From: Anaerolineae bacterium
GTDB lineage: Bacteria > Chloroflexota > Anaerolineae > Promineifilales > Promineifilaceae
Assembly (NCBI GenBank): GCA_023384355.1
Contig: JAHDWL010000003.1
Coordinates: forward strand, 62,001-126,000
Direction: 5' to 3'
Length of the DNA stretch: 64,000 nucleotides
Made by a program: the position numbers and the translations under genes
Part shown: one piece after another, positions 8,892 through 17,375 of the stretch
How positions within the stretch are numbered: position 1 is the first letter of the stretch
Layout of the letters: each line of letters starts with the position of its first letter
The notes under the pieces: generated by a model
The model's input: the letters and a program-made list of their open reading frames with translations, nothing else
The model's database searches: none
What the model was told of the DNA's origin: nothing

Positions 8892-10367
8892 ATGACCGGC
8901 CTCGCGCGGCAATCCGACCTTGTAAGGCAGGCGGCGAGCGCCCTTCAGCAGGTCGCTGAAAGCGTCGGATTCGATCCCCAACAGCACGCCATCATCATTG
9001 GAGTCTCCGGTGGCCCCGATTCAGCAGCCCTCCTCCACGTTCTGACCCGACTCTTACCAACTGAAAACCTCATCGTCGCTCATCTCGATCATGGCCTGCG
9101 CCCAACCTCCGCGGCCGAAGCGACCCGTGTGGCCGACATGGCCAAAGACATGCGCTGTCACACCAGCAGGGTCGACGTTGACCACTTGGCCAGAGATCGC
9201 AAATTGACGCTGGAAGAAGCCGGGCGAATTGCCCGCTATGATTTTCTGGCGAGTGTGGCCCAACAGGAAGGCACACCCTACATCGCCGTCGGCCATCATG
9301 CGGATGACCAGGTCGAGACCGTGCTGATGCACATCCTGCGCGGCAGCGGATTGACCGGATTGCGCGGAATGTCTCCGGCGAGTGTCTTGCCAGGGCATCC
9401 GGGATTTTGGCTGCTGCGGCCGTTGCTCGGAACCACCCGCGCAGAAATCGAAAACTATTGCGTCGAGAACGACCTCAACCCCATCCATGACAAGAGCAAC
9501 GCTGACAAAACATTTGCACGCAACCGCCTCCGACATGATTTGCTGCCCGAACTGGAAAGGCACAATCCCCAGATACGGCAACGTCTGCTCGAAATGGCCG
9601 ACATTATCTCCGGCGATGACGACTTGCTCAACCATCTCGCCGAGGAGGCGTGGCTTGATGTAGTCGACGAACGTGGTCGAGAGGCGATCTATATGCGACG
9701 CCACGTGTGGAATGCCTGCCCGTTGGCGCTGCGACGCCGCTTGCTCCGCCGCGCCATCGTCGAGCTTAACCCAACCGCGCGCGATGCAGGCTTCCGCGGT
9801 CTGGAGGCGGCCCGGCTGGTTGCTGAAAAAGGGATCACGGGCACACGGGCAATGCTGCCAGGCGGTCTGCTTCTTCGGGTCAGTTATGATTGGCTGATTA
9901 TTGCCGGTGAGGCCTCCGATCTGGCATCAGGTTTTCCGCAAATTACAGCCGACGGCTCGATAAAGCTGCCGGTGCCGGGCGTTGTTGAGCTGGCCAACGG
10001 TTGGCGAATTGAGGCGGATCATGTTGACGCGATTGATGAAGACACGATCCTGGCCACCAGCGATAGATGGACCGTCTATATCACAAACAGGGTAATCGGT
10101 GAGCTACAAATTCGCTCCCGCAAGAAGGGGGAACGGATGCGGCCGTTAGGCATGGACGGCGAGACCTCGCTCAAAGAAATAATGATCGACCGGAAAATTC
10201 CGGCGTACCTTCGCGAACGTTGGCCGGTGATCGCCACACCTGATCAGGTCGTCTGGCTACCCGGCCACATCCTGGATTCCCGCGCGAGGGTCCTGGCCGG
10301 CGACGACGCGGTGCGGCTGAGCTGTCATCACGGTGTGTCAGGGCGGGTTGACGTGCCACCCCTGTAA
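8892..10367 (+). CDS. tilS: tRNA(Ile)-lysidine synthetase
   Basis: Converts C34 of tRNA-Ile2 (CAU) to lysidine with ATP and lysine, so the tRNA reads AUA and accepts isoleucine. The P-loop SGGPDS lies at residues 39-44 of 491. The N-terminal N-type ATP pyrophosphatase domain is followed by a helical middle domain and, from about residue 400, the C-terminal TilS domain (IRSRKKGERMRPLGMDG). The ATG at 8892 has no clear Shine-Dalgarno sequence. The gene lies between tRNA-Leu and a cluster that includes a CAU tRNA with the C4-G69 and C5-G68 pairs expected of its substrate. The promoter of that tRNA cluster lies inside the last codons of tilS. Confidence 0.95.
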   Translation: MTGLARQSDLVRQAASALQQVAESVGFDPQQHAIIIGVSGGPDSAALLHVLTRLLPTENLIVAHLDHGLRPTSAAEATRVADMAKDMRCHTSRVDVDHLARDRKLTLEEAGRIARYDFLASVAQQEGTPYIAVGHHADDQVETVLMHILRGSGLTGLRGMSPASVLPGHPGFWLLRPLLGTTRAEIENYCVENDLNPIHDKSNADKTFARNRLRHDLLPELERHNPQIRQRLLEMADIISGDDDLLNHLAEEAWLDVVDERGREAIYMRRHVWNACPLALRRRLLRRAIVELNPTARDAGFRGLEAARLVAEKGITGTRAMLPGGLLLRVSYDWLIIAGEASDLASGFPQITADGSIKLPVPGVVELANGWRIEADHVDAIDEDTILATSDRWTVYITNRVIGELQIRSRKKGERMRPLGMDGETSLKEIMIDRKIPAYLRERWPVIATPDQVVWLPGHILDSRARVLAGDDAVRLSCHHGVSGRVDVPPL

Positions 10368-10376
10368 CAGTATACT
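10348..10376 (+). promoter_or_regulatory. Promoter for the Pro-Gly-Ile2 tRNA cluster
   Basis: TTGACG (10348-10353), 17-base spacer, TATACT (10371-10376). It begins within the 3' end of tilS; transcription would start about 13 bases before tRNA-Pro. Confidence 0.65.
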
Positions 10377-10395
10377 AGCGTTTCAGGTCGGGAAA

Positions 10396-10469
10396 CGGGG
10401 CGTAGCTCAGCTTGGCAGAGCGCTCGGTTTGGGACCGAGAGGCCGCCGGTTCGAGTCCGGCCGCCCCGA
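10396..10469 (+). tRNA. tRNA-Pro (UGG anticodon)
   Basis: Acceptor CGGGGCG / CGCCCCG is perfectly paired with discriminator A. The anticodon stem CTCGG/CCGAG encloses loop TTTGGGA, anticodon TGG. T-loop TTCGAGT. CCA is not encoded. Confidence 0.96.
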
Positions 10470-10476
10470 CAGTCAT

Positions 10477-10547
10477 GCGGCAGTGGTGTAGTGGTAACAC
10501 AACAGCCTTCCAAGCTGTTTTCACGGGTTCGAATCCCGTCTGCCGCT
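10477..10547 (+). tRNA. tRNA-Gly (UCC anticodon)
   Basis: Acceptor GCGGCAG / CTGCCGC is perfectly paired; anticodon stem CAGC/GCTG with loop CTTCCAA, anticodon TCC. T-arm ACGGG-TTCGAAT-CCCGT. CCA is not encoded. Seven bases after tRNA-Pro, so the two are co-transcribed. Confidence 0.96.
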
Positions 10548-10626
10548 CAAGTAAAGTCCGGGTTCGGCGACATCCTTCACCCTTTAGGCGATTGGCCGAA
10601 TTCCTCGCTCAATGCTCTTCTAAAAC

Positions 10627-10701
10627 GGGCCTGTAGCTCAACGGCAGAGCGGTCGGCTCATAACCGATTGGTTCAAGGTTCGAATCCTTGCGGGCCCACC
10701 A
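10627..10701 (+). tRNA. CAU tRNA, probably tRNA-Ile2 (lysidine substrate)
   Basis: Acceptor GGGCCTG / CGGGCCC, anticodon stem TCGG/CCGA with loop CTCATAA, anticodon CAT, T-arm AAGG-TTCGAAT-CCTT, and an encoded CCA. A CAT anticodon may mean elongator Met or Ile2. Here positions 4 and 5 are C, paired with G69 and G68, the pairs reported as positive determinants for TilS on tRNA-Ile2. Together with the position 260 bases after tilS this favours Ile2, though Met cannot be excluded. Confidence 0.9.
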
Positions 10702-10713
10702 CATTTTTCATAT

Positions 10714-13593
10714 CTAGTCCACACTTCCCCTCAGGATAGGAATCCAGGGATTCACGTCAGTAAGCCGCTCGTCCAGGATCGCCAGCGGTCGATTCGTGAA
10801 GGCGTCATAGAGCGTCAGAGCGCCGGTCAGCGTCTGCCCGCTTACGGCTCTTTCAGCCGCCATCACCCGGTGGGGCGACCGGACGAACACGCCATCCACC
10901 CACTTTAATGTTGGGATCGCCCCCATCGCCGGCACTGAATCCTGCAAATCCCACCAGGCCCAATGTACGCCATCCGGTTCCAGCCCGATAAGCCGCACGG
11001 AGACGATAAGGTCACGGTTGATCGCCTGTCCACTGAAAAACTCCTGATCGAGGACGGCAGACTCACCCGGCGTCAACGCCAGGCCGTCATTCACTTCCCC
11101 CGTCCAGACAATCCCCTGGCCCAGTGGAACGTAATATCCATCGGTCTTCCCTCGCGGGAACCGCCAGGTATTCACAGACACCCCCCATGGACCACGATAA
11201 GGCGGCAATTCTGCCATCATACTCGCGTCATCATCCAGCACTTGTGTGGCATAACTTGTTCCCCCGGTCGCCCAATGCAGGTACAGGCGGGATCGACCGG
11301 GCAGGGTATGATCCCAGTCATAACCGATCAACACTTCATCGGGGTTATCGACCAGGGCGCGCGCGGTTCTGTTGCGTGTGAACAATCGGTGCAATGGGGG
11401 TACCAGATCAACTGATGTCAGCAGTTCGCGCCCGCCGCCCTCACCCGTTGCGCCTAGATTGAGCGTTGATGGGCCTGTCGGAATGCCGGGTCGTGGGGTC
11501 AGGCGGAACTGGGTTAGCGTCAAGCCATCGGCCGCTGCGACCGATCGATCGTCCTGCCCATAGAGAACGCCGTCCGATCCGACCAGATGTAAATACAATC
11601 CGTACATATCCCGCTCGACCAATGGCTCCCAGGCCACCGTGACCACCATCTCCTGACCGGCAGCGATTGATCTCTCCGGCTCCTCGACATGATATCCGAC
11701 CACCTTAACAGCATCGCCCAACGATATCGAAGTGGCAGTAAAATCTTCCGGCAGCCCGGTTCTGGTTATCTGGGGAAACAGTAGCGCTTCGCCGATTGGT
11801 TCAGGGACGGGCAAGCCATCCAACTGCGCCGCAGGCACCCAGGTCGTAATTACCGGCCGGCCGGTTTCAAAAACTTCCCTCGCCCTTCTTTCCCACGTCA
11901 CATCATAAGGTTCGCCTTCGGGATAGACAAACTGAACGTCCACGTCCGGCCGGAGTCCCTCGACTTCCTGCAGGTACCACAACGGCGTCGCCCAGTGCCA
12001 GTGGGCCAGTATCGTGCTGTTGGGTGGCGCATCGGCCAGGAGCGGGCCGGCGTATTCACGCGCGGAGACTCCTTCGTGTTCGGCTCCAGAGGCGACCCGG
12101 TTCTGGACAGCTTGATGAAGACAACTCGCGATCACCAGCGCAACGAACAGGATCAAGGCGGCTCTTAGCACAACACCAACCTGCCCGACGCGATCGACCA
12201 TCCAGCCAATTGCGCACCCAATCAACAAGGCGGCCGCGGCATAGGCCGGGATCATATACTCAACCGTCTGTGGGGCGCGATATGTCGCGGCCACCAGCGT
12301 GAAGACGGCAAACGCGCCCCCCAACAGAAAGGCGAGCGATCTGTCCTGCCACAGAAGGACGACCAGTCCGACAAACATGGCCGCCAGCAACCAGACCTCG
12401 AACTGAAAGGACAGGACGTTGCCCATGATTCGGAGACGCTGGACAAAGTCAGACGGCGCGGTGAAATAAAACAGATCGCCGCGAAAGCCTGTCGCCAGCA
12501 CGTGCTCAATGAATCCCGGCCAGGTCGCCAAATCCGGCGCCGCGCCACGGACATCGGCCGCGGCCCGCAACGGCAAATAGAGCAACGGCAAAAGACCCAA
12601 CAACGCCGCTCCGACCGGCCACACCCAGCGTCGCGGTTGGCGCAAAATGGATCGATCGACCAGAACGATAAACGCCAGTCCAATAGCGACCAGAAAAACC
12701 AGCGAGACATGGTGGGTCACGCCGAGACCCATTAAAAGACCACTGGCTACCAGCCATCGACCTGCGGCGGTTGCATCGTCGCGGGAAATTGCCTCCCGAT
12801 AGGAGACCAGAGAGAGAATGATGAGGGCGGCGAATAGTCCCGTCAGGCTGCGGACGTTGGCCGTGGTAGCCTGCGACCAGAAAGTGGTGGCTGTTCCCAA
12901 AGCAACCGCGGCGATTAAACCCGGCAGATGACGGCGTGTGATAATCGTGCCGGTTATATAGACAACGGCGACGGTCAGGGCGCTGGTTACGGCAGAGAAG
13001 AGATTAACGGCATATGCCGGCGAAACGAACGGCAGCAGACGGGTAACCGCGTGCGCCATTATTGTGTACAGGGGAAAGCCCGGAGGATGGGCGACCCCAA
13101 GCTGCGCCGCCACAACCTGGAGTTCACCGCTGTCGGCCGCCAGAACGTCAGGAGCGAGCGTTGTTAAATACAGGAGGAAAAATACCGCCGCGATAACGCA
13201 CGCAGCAAGCACCATCAACCAGCGTGCGGGCGCTGCAGATCGTCCCAATGGATCTGCAAACCTATTGCGGTAAACAACCTCATTCAACAGAAAGGCGACC
13301 AGCGCAACCAGGAAGGCATAAAAAGCCAACTGCGGCATTGGTTCGGGATACACGATGTAAACCAGCAGGATGAGCGCCGGCCAGGTTCGTGCAACAGGCA
13401 AGCGGGCAAGCAGCCACATCCCCAGCAATCCAAAACCGACGGCCAGACCGACGGCCGCCCAAACGGAAGGCAAGCCAAACCATTCCCCGACAACACGACT
13501 GAGGAAAACACCTGCGACCAGGCCCGGCACATAGCCGAACCAGCCACGCCGGTCGATACGGTTCGACACACCAGTTTTTATGGTTCCAGTCAT
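10714..13593 (-). CDS. DUF2723 multi-pass membrane protein (glycosyltransferase-like)
   Basis: About 959 residues. The N-terminal 500 residues hold some 12 membrane helices and the DUF2723/TMEM260 signature (APDVLAADSGELQ at about 153-165 and AHPPGFPLYTIMAH after it); the acidic residue in the first outside loop is as in GT-C glycosyltransferases. Human TMEM260 is an O-mannosyltransferase, so transfer of a sugar from a lipid carrier to a protein or polymer outside the membrane is a reasonable guess. The C-terminal 430 residues are an exported beta-rich domain with two similar halves. The start is placed at ATG 13593 with AAAGG five bases upstream, rather than GTG 13599. Convergent with the preceding tRNA cluster. 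Confidence 0.85.
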   Translation of the reverse strand: MTGTIKTGVSNRIDRRGWFGYVPGLVAGVFLSRVVGEWFGLPSVWAAVGLAVGFGLLGMWLLARLPVARTWPALILLVYIVYPEPMPQLAFYAFLVALVAFLLNEVVYRNRFADPLGRSAAPARWLMVLAACVIAAVFFLLYLTTLAPDVLAADSGELQVVAAQLGVAHPPGFPLYTIMAHAVTRLLPFVSPAYAVNLFSAVTSALTVAVVYITGTIITRRHLPGLIAAVALGTATTFWSQATTANVRSLTGLFAALIILSLVSYREAISRDDATAAGRWLVASGLLMGLGVTHHVSLVFLVAIGLAFIVLVDRSILRQPRRWVWPVGAALLGLLPLLYLPLRAAADVRGAAPDLATWPGFIEHVLATGFRGDLFYFTAPSDFVQRLRIMGNVLSFQFEVWLLAAMFVGLVVLLWQDRSLAFLLGGAFAVFTLVAATYRAPQTVEYMIPAYAAAALLIGCAIGWMVDRVGQVGVVLRAALILFVALVIASCLHQAVQNRVASGAEHEGVSAREYAGPLLADAPPNSTILAHWHWATPLWYLQEVEGLRPDVDVQFVYPEGEPYDVTWERRAREVFETGRPVITTWVPAAQLDGLPVPEPIGEALLFPQITRTGLPEDFTATSISLGDAVKVVGYHVEEPERSIAAGQEMVVTVAWEPLVERDMYGLYLHLVGSDGVLYGQDDRSVAAADGLTLTQFRLTPRPGIPTGPSTLNLGATGEGGGRELLTSVDLVPPLHRLFTRNRTARALVDNPDEVLIGYDWDHTLPGRSRLYLHWATGGTSYATQVLDDDASMMAELPPYRGPWGVSVNTWRFPRGKTDGYYVPLGQGIVWTGEVNDGLALTPGESAVLDQEFFSGQAINRDLIVSVRLIGLEPDGVHWAWWDLQDSVPAMGAIPTLKWVDGVFVRSPHRVMAAERAVSGQTLTGALTLYDAFTNRPLAILDERLTDVNPWIPILRGSVD

Positions 13594-13691
13594 CGGCACC
13601 TTTCGAGTATCACATCCACCATTTTACAACTCGTCACGAGATCAGATCTTGTTTTGGTCGCCAAAATCGGGATTATCCGGCAATTTCAGAG

Positions 13692-13697
13692 TATGAT
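13692..13697 (+). promoter_or_regulatory. Leaderless -10 box
   Basis: TATGAT lies seven bases before the ATG at 13705 and no Shine-Dalgarno sequence is present, so the mRNA probably begins at or near the start codon. Confidence 0.5.
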
Positions 13698-13704
13698 AGT
13701 GCCT

Positions 13705-13890
13705 ATGTATCACATTCGGCGTTCGACATTTCTTCTCGGCTTCATCATCGCAGCCCTGTCTGCTCTCATCGTCTGGTATTATCAGAAAAGCACATCCGTC
13801 GAGGATGGCGCTCTCGACCTGTTGAATCGCTATGCCAACGCGCAGGCCCGCATCAAGGAGCTTGAATCACAGTTGGCGACCAATGACTAA
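13705..13890 (+). CDS. Small single-pass membrane protein with coiled-coil tail
   Basis: 61 residues: a short basic N-terminus (MYHIRRSTF), one membrane helix at about residues 8-27, and a charged helical tail (LNRYANAQARIKELESQL) likely to form a coiled coil. I do not recognise a family. The layout (N-in, short helix outside or in the cytoplasm) resembles small division or envelope helpers. The start at 13705 is preferred over TTG 13654 because a TATGAT box stands seven bases before it. Its stop overlaps the end of the convergent ABC-F gene by four bases. Confidence 0.55.
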   Translation: MYHIRRSTFLLGFIIAALSALIVWYYQKSTSVEDGALDLLNRYANAQARIKELESQLATND

Positions 13891-15527
13891 AAAGACCGAC
13901 CCAATCCTATTGATTCAACAAGCCGGCCATTTTCCACTTGCCAGACATGTGAGGCGAAGCGGGAAATGAAATAACGGTCGTGAACCACCGCCAGGATGGT
14001 GCCCGGGAAATGGGTTAAGGCCTCCTCAAACCGGGTACGAGACGGAATGTCCAGATGGTTGATTGGTTCATCCAGCAGAAGAAAGGTACAACCCTCCGCA
14101 ACCAGTTTGGCCAGCGCCAGGCGGCTTCTTTCACCAAAACTCAGATTACTGATCGGCATCAACGAATCGTCGTCCTTAAACAGGAAATAATGCAAAAATG
14201 AGCGAGCCTCCGTCTCGGTCATCGCCGCGGCTCTCAGAATTGTTTCCAATGCCGTGAGCCCGGCATCAAAACGATCCTGTTCCTGTGTCATATATCCCAT
14301 TTTGACGCTTGCCCCCAGCTTTACCCGTCCAGCCAACGGGGGTATCTGACCAGCGATCGTCTTCAACAATGTGGTTTTGCCCGCGCCGTTCGGGCCGGTC
14401 AGAACGACCCGCTGGCCACTGGTAATAGTCAGATTTAGATTTGAGAGCAGGGTAACGTCCCCATAACCCACCGACAGATCCTGGAGACGAACGACGTCAT
14501 GCCCGATATGGGTCGATTCGACGGCCGAAAAATCAAGTTTCATCTGCCACGTCCGCTCAGGCTTGTCAACGCGCTCATCGGACTCCAGGTAACGTTCCAG
14601 CTTTTTTTCTCTCGATGCTGCCTTGCGCGCCACCTTTTTGGCTATCCGTCGTACCCCGGGTTGATTGGGGTGTGTTGTAATTTCAACATATCGGGCTTGC
14701 TCCCTTGTCCTGACAATGTCTTGCCGCAGACGCATGATTTCATATTCCTGATCCTTCCAGGCCGATAATTGTCGCTCGCGTTGTTCAGTGACTTGCTCCA
14801 GGTAGTCGCTGTAATTCCCGTGATAAGCGCGCAAAGTATGATGGATTGGATCGATATCCAGAATCGTCGAAACGGTGCGATCGAGAAAAGTTCGATCGTG
14901 AGACACAATCAACGCCGCGCCGTCGTAAGTTGCCAGCCACGCTTCCAACCACTCAAGCATCTTGATGTCCAGGTGGTTGGTCGGCTCATCGAGCAGCAAG
15001 ACTTCGGGGTCTCTCAGCAAGACGAGAGCCAGCGCCAGGCGTGTCTTCTGCCCACCGCTCAGGAGACCGACAGGCTGACAGGTTTCAATTGAATCAAGCC
15101 CCATGTTAGACAGAATTGAGGACAGGAGACCCCCCTGGGCGCTGTTCATTCGGGTCAGTACCCGGTCATAGGCGGTTTGGAGTTCGGCCTGGTCAGGGTC
15201 CTCGGCCAAGGCGGCCGCAATCGTCGCAAGTTCATCTTCAAGAAATCGGGGATCATCTACGGCATCGTTGAGAACCTCGCCAATCGTTCGAGAAGGGTTG
15301 AACTCTAGCGCTTGATGCAAGTAACCCAAACGCAATCCGGATGGCGTGAACAGCACATTCCCGCTGTCGGCTGTTTCTTCCCCGGCAATAATGCGCATTA
15401 GTGTTGTTTTGCCGGTGCCGTTATGCCCGATCAAACCAGCACGCTCGCCTGGCCCGATAGAGAATGTTATATCTTTTAGAAGTGGTACGTGGTTAAACGA
15501 TTTGGAAATCCGATTGACGGTAAGCAT
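13887..15527 (-). CDS. ABC-F family ATPase
   Basis: Soluble protein of 546 residues with two ABC domains in tandem and no membrane segment. Walker A motifs GHNGTGKT (34-41) and GPNGAGKT, signatures LSGGQKTRLAL and LSFGERSRLAL, and Walker B LLLDEPTNHLD and LLLDEPINHLD are all present. The second signature has F for G. A charged linker between the domains (KKVARKAASREKKLERYL) is the P-site tRNA interaction motif region. ABC-F proteins bind the ribosomal E site and either help translation or protect from antibiotics; which applies here is unknown. The start at 15527 (MLTVNRISKSF) follows the family; a TTG at 15548 is unlikely. The leader is about 145 bases with a 7-bp hairpin. Confidence 0.93.
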   Translation of the reverse strand: MLTVNRISKSFNHVPLLKDITFSIGPGERAGLIGHNGTGKTTLMRIIAGEETADSGNVLFTPSGLRLGYLHQALEFNPSRTIGEVLNDAVDDPRFLEDELATIAAALAEDPDQAELQTAYDRVLTRMNSAQGGLLSSILSNMGLDSIETCQPVGLLSGGQKTRLALALVLLRDPEVLLLDEPTNHLDIKMLEWLEAWLATYDGAALIVSHDRTFLDRTVSTILDIDPIHHTLRAYHGNYSDYLEQVTEQRERQLSAWKDQEYEIMRLRQDIVRTREQARYVEITTHPNQPGVRRIAKKVARKAASREKKLERYLESDERVDKPERTWQMKLDFSAVESTHIGHDVVRLQDLSVGYGDVTLLSNLNLTITSGQRVVLTGPNGAGKTTLLKTIAGQIPPLAGRVKLGASVKMGYMTQEQDRFDAGLTALETILRAAAMTETEARSFLHYFLFKDDDSLMPISNLSFGERSRLALAKLVAEGCTFLLLDEPINHLDIPSRTRFEEALTHFPGTILAVVHDRYFISRFASHVWQVENGRLVESIGLGRSF

Positions 15528-15550
15528 GAGTTCACAATCCCTTGGCAATC

Positions 15551-15569
15551 CGCGCAGGTTAGCTGCGCG
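15551..15569 (-). promoter_or_regulatory. Hairpin in the ABC-F leader
   Basis: A perfect 7-bp stem CGCGCAG / CTGCGCG with a 5-base loop, placed 23 bases upstream of the ABC-F start. An out-of-frame ATG reads through it into the gene start. It may play a part in translational control. Confidence 0.4.
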
Positions 15570-15679
15570 AATCCCATGCAGAAATCCTGATGAAGAGGCA
15601 GGACTTATCGCGTTAACAGTCAGGGAATATAAAGTGAACTCAGTTTTTCATTGGATATCAAATCGTGAAGGATGATGGG

Positions 15680-15708
15680 ATTATGCCATAATCTCCAATC
15701 GCATACAA
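15680..15708 (-). promoter_or_regulatory. Promoter for the ABC-F gene
   Basis: Minus strand: TTGTAT (15703-15708), 17-base spacer, CATAAT (15680-15685), with a TGG extended element before the -10. The transcript would carry a leader of about 145 bases. Confidence 0.55.
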
Positions 15709-15722
15709 GGCGGGTTTCTGCG

Positions 15723-16580
15723 TCAGTCCCCAACGATTGAGTCAAACAGCGCGTCCAAATCCTCGTCGGAATAGAAGTGGATGATGACGCGCCCCCCCTT
15801 CTCGCCTTTCTCGATATTGACTCTGGTGCCCAGTGCCGACTCAAATCGGTCCTGAATCTCGATCAGTTCAGGCGGAAGCTGCTTGCGCGGCCTGGGCTCG
15901 GGCCGGCTCTCAGCCATAAGGCTTGTCACCAGCGTTTCGGTCTGGCGGACGCTCAGGCCCAGTTTGACGACCTGATTCATCGCGCCCACCTGCATTTCGG
16001 CCGTCGGCAGCGGCAGCAGTGCCCGCGCGTGCGCGCCACTAAGGCGGCCGTCGTTTACCGCAATCTGGATACTGTCCGGCAGGGTAAGTAATCGCACAAG
16101 GTTGGCGACCGTGGAACGCGCCTTGCCCACCCGTTCGGCGACTTCTTCCTGGGTCAGCCCGAACTCATCCATAAGCTGGCGATAGGCATGCGCCTCTTCC
16201 ATCGGGTTCAGGTCGGCGCGTTGAATATTCTCGATCAGGGCCAACTCCAGCATATCCTGCGACGTCGACTCCTTGACGATGACCGGCACTTGCTCCAGTC
16301 CGGCCAGGCGAGACGCCCGCCAGCGCCGCTCCCCGGCGATTAACACAAACCCCTCGACAGTTTCGGTGACGACCAGGGGCTGAATCAGACCGTGAGTCCG
16401 AATCGATTCCGCCAGTTCCTCCAGCTTATCCTGATCAAAGCTCGACCGAGGCTGGTGCGGGTTAGGAATTATTCGCTCGATGGGAACCTGCATGACGGCA
16501 TCACTTCGCGCCGGCCGTTCGCCGGATGTCGCGAAGAGCGCGTCCAACCCGCGGCCGAGGGCCTGTCGCTTAGCCGGCAT
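15723..16580 (-). CDS. parB: ParB chromosome partition protein
   Basis: Binds parS sites near the origin, spreads and slides as a CTP-dependent clamp, and works with ParA to segregate chromosomes. The 285-residue product starts with the KRQALGRGLDALF motif that contacts ParA, then the ParB/Sulfiredoxin domain with IIPNPHQPR and the CTP-binding GERRWRAS, then a helix-turn-helix (LTQEEVAERVGKARSTVANL), and a C-terminal dimerisation region ending DEDLDALFDSIVGD. ATG 16580 is chosen over 16595 because GGAGG is placed well for it and the family starts there. It overlaps the end of parA by 11 bases. Confidence 0.97.
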   Translation of the reverse strand: MPAKRQALGRGLDALFATSGERPARSDAVMQVPIERIIPNPHQPRSSFDQDKLEELAESIRTHGLIQPLVVTETVEGFVLIAGERRWRASRLAGLEQVPVIVKESTSQDMLELALIENIQRADLNPMEEAHAYRQLMDEFGLTQEEVAERVGKARSTVANLVRLLTLPDSIQIAVNDGRLSGAHARALLPLPTAEMQVGAMNQVVKLGLSVRQTETLVTSLMAESRPEPRPRKQLPPELIEIQDRFESALGTRVNIEKGEKGGRVIIHFYSDEDLDALFDSIVGD

Positions 16581-17364
16581 GTTCACCTCCACCATTGCGG
16601 CGATCGCCGTTCAGAAGCTCCGTTGTCAACAACCTGTAGGCTACCGCTCCCGGAGACTGTGGCGCGTAATAATTGATGGGTTGCCCGAAGCTCGGGGCCT
16701 CGCTCAGGCGAATATTGCGGGGAATGATGGTACGAAAGACCTTATTCGGAAAATGGCGTCGTACTTCCTCCACCACCTGCCGGCTCAGATTAGTCCGGCT
16801 ATCGTACATGGTCATCATGACGCCCCGAATTTGCAGACCCGGATTCAGGTATTCCTGGACAAGTTGAATCGTCTTGGTCAATTGGCTCAAGCCTTCCAGG
16901 GGCAGGTATTCACACTGGACAGGGATGAGAACACCGTCGCGCGCGGCCGTCAGGGCGTTTATTGTCAACAATCCCAGACTTGGCGGGCTATCGATAAGTA
17001 TGTAATCGAAATCATCGTCCACCTCGGCCAGCGCTCGCTGCAGGCGATATTCGCGGCCGATGGCGTGGACAAGTTCGACCTCCGCGCCCGCCAGAGCAGG
17101 ATTTGAGGGAAGCAAATCGATGCCAAACTGGTCATGATGGACCCGAATTGGGGACACCGCCACCTGATCGACCAGCAATTGATACGTCGATGATTCAAAC
17201 TGATTCTTTTCGTATCCCAGGGATGATGTCGCGTTCGCCTGGGGGTCCAGATCGACGAGGAGGACTCGACGACCACTGCCGGCCAGGTAAGCGCACAAAT
17301 TCACGACCGTCGTCGTCTTGCCGACCCCGCCTTTTTGGTTCGCTATCGCATAGATGCGGGCCAT
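16570..17364 (-). CDS. parA: ParA/Soj partition ATPase
   Basis: Deviant Walker-type ATPase of 264 residues. QKGGVGKTTT (10-19) carries the signature lysine K11 and the P-loop lysine K16. DLDPQANAT and IDSPPSLGLLT are the Walker A' and B motifs. It binds DNA non-specifically as an ATP dimer and is stimulated by ParB. The gene follows the pfkB-family kinase after 11 bases and overlaps parB, so the three form one operon. Confidence 0.97.
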   Translation of the reverse strand: MARIYAIANQKGGVGKTTTVVNLCAYLAGSGRRVLLVDLDPQANATSSLGYEKNQFESSTYQLLVDQVAVSPIRVHHDQFGIDLLPSNPALAGAEVELVHAIGREYRLQRALAEVDDDFDYILIDSPPSLGLLTINALTAARDGVLIPVQCEYLPLEGLSQLTKTIQLVQEYLNPGLQIRGVMMTMYDSRTNLSRQVVEEVRRHFPNKVFRTIIPRNIRLSEAPSFGQPINYYAPQSPGAVAYRLLTTELLNGDRRNGGGEHAG

Positions 17365-17375
17365 GAAGTACCTAA

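Noticed and set aside
9054-9704. 216-residue open frame opposite tilS
   Set aside because: It lies entirely within a recognised gene on the other strand, and its product has no family-like features.
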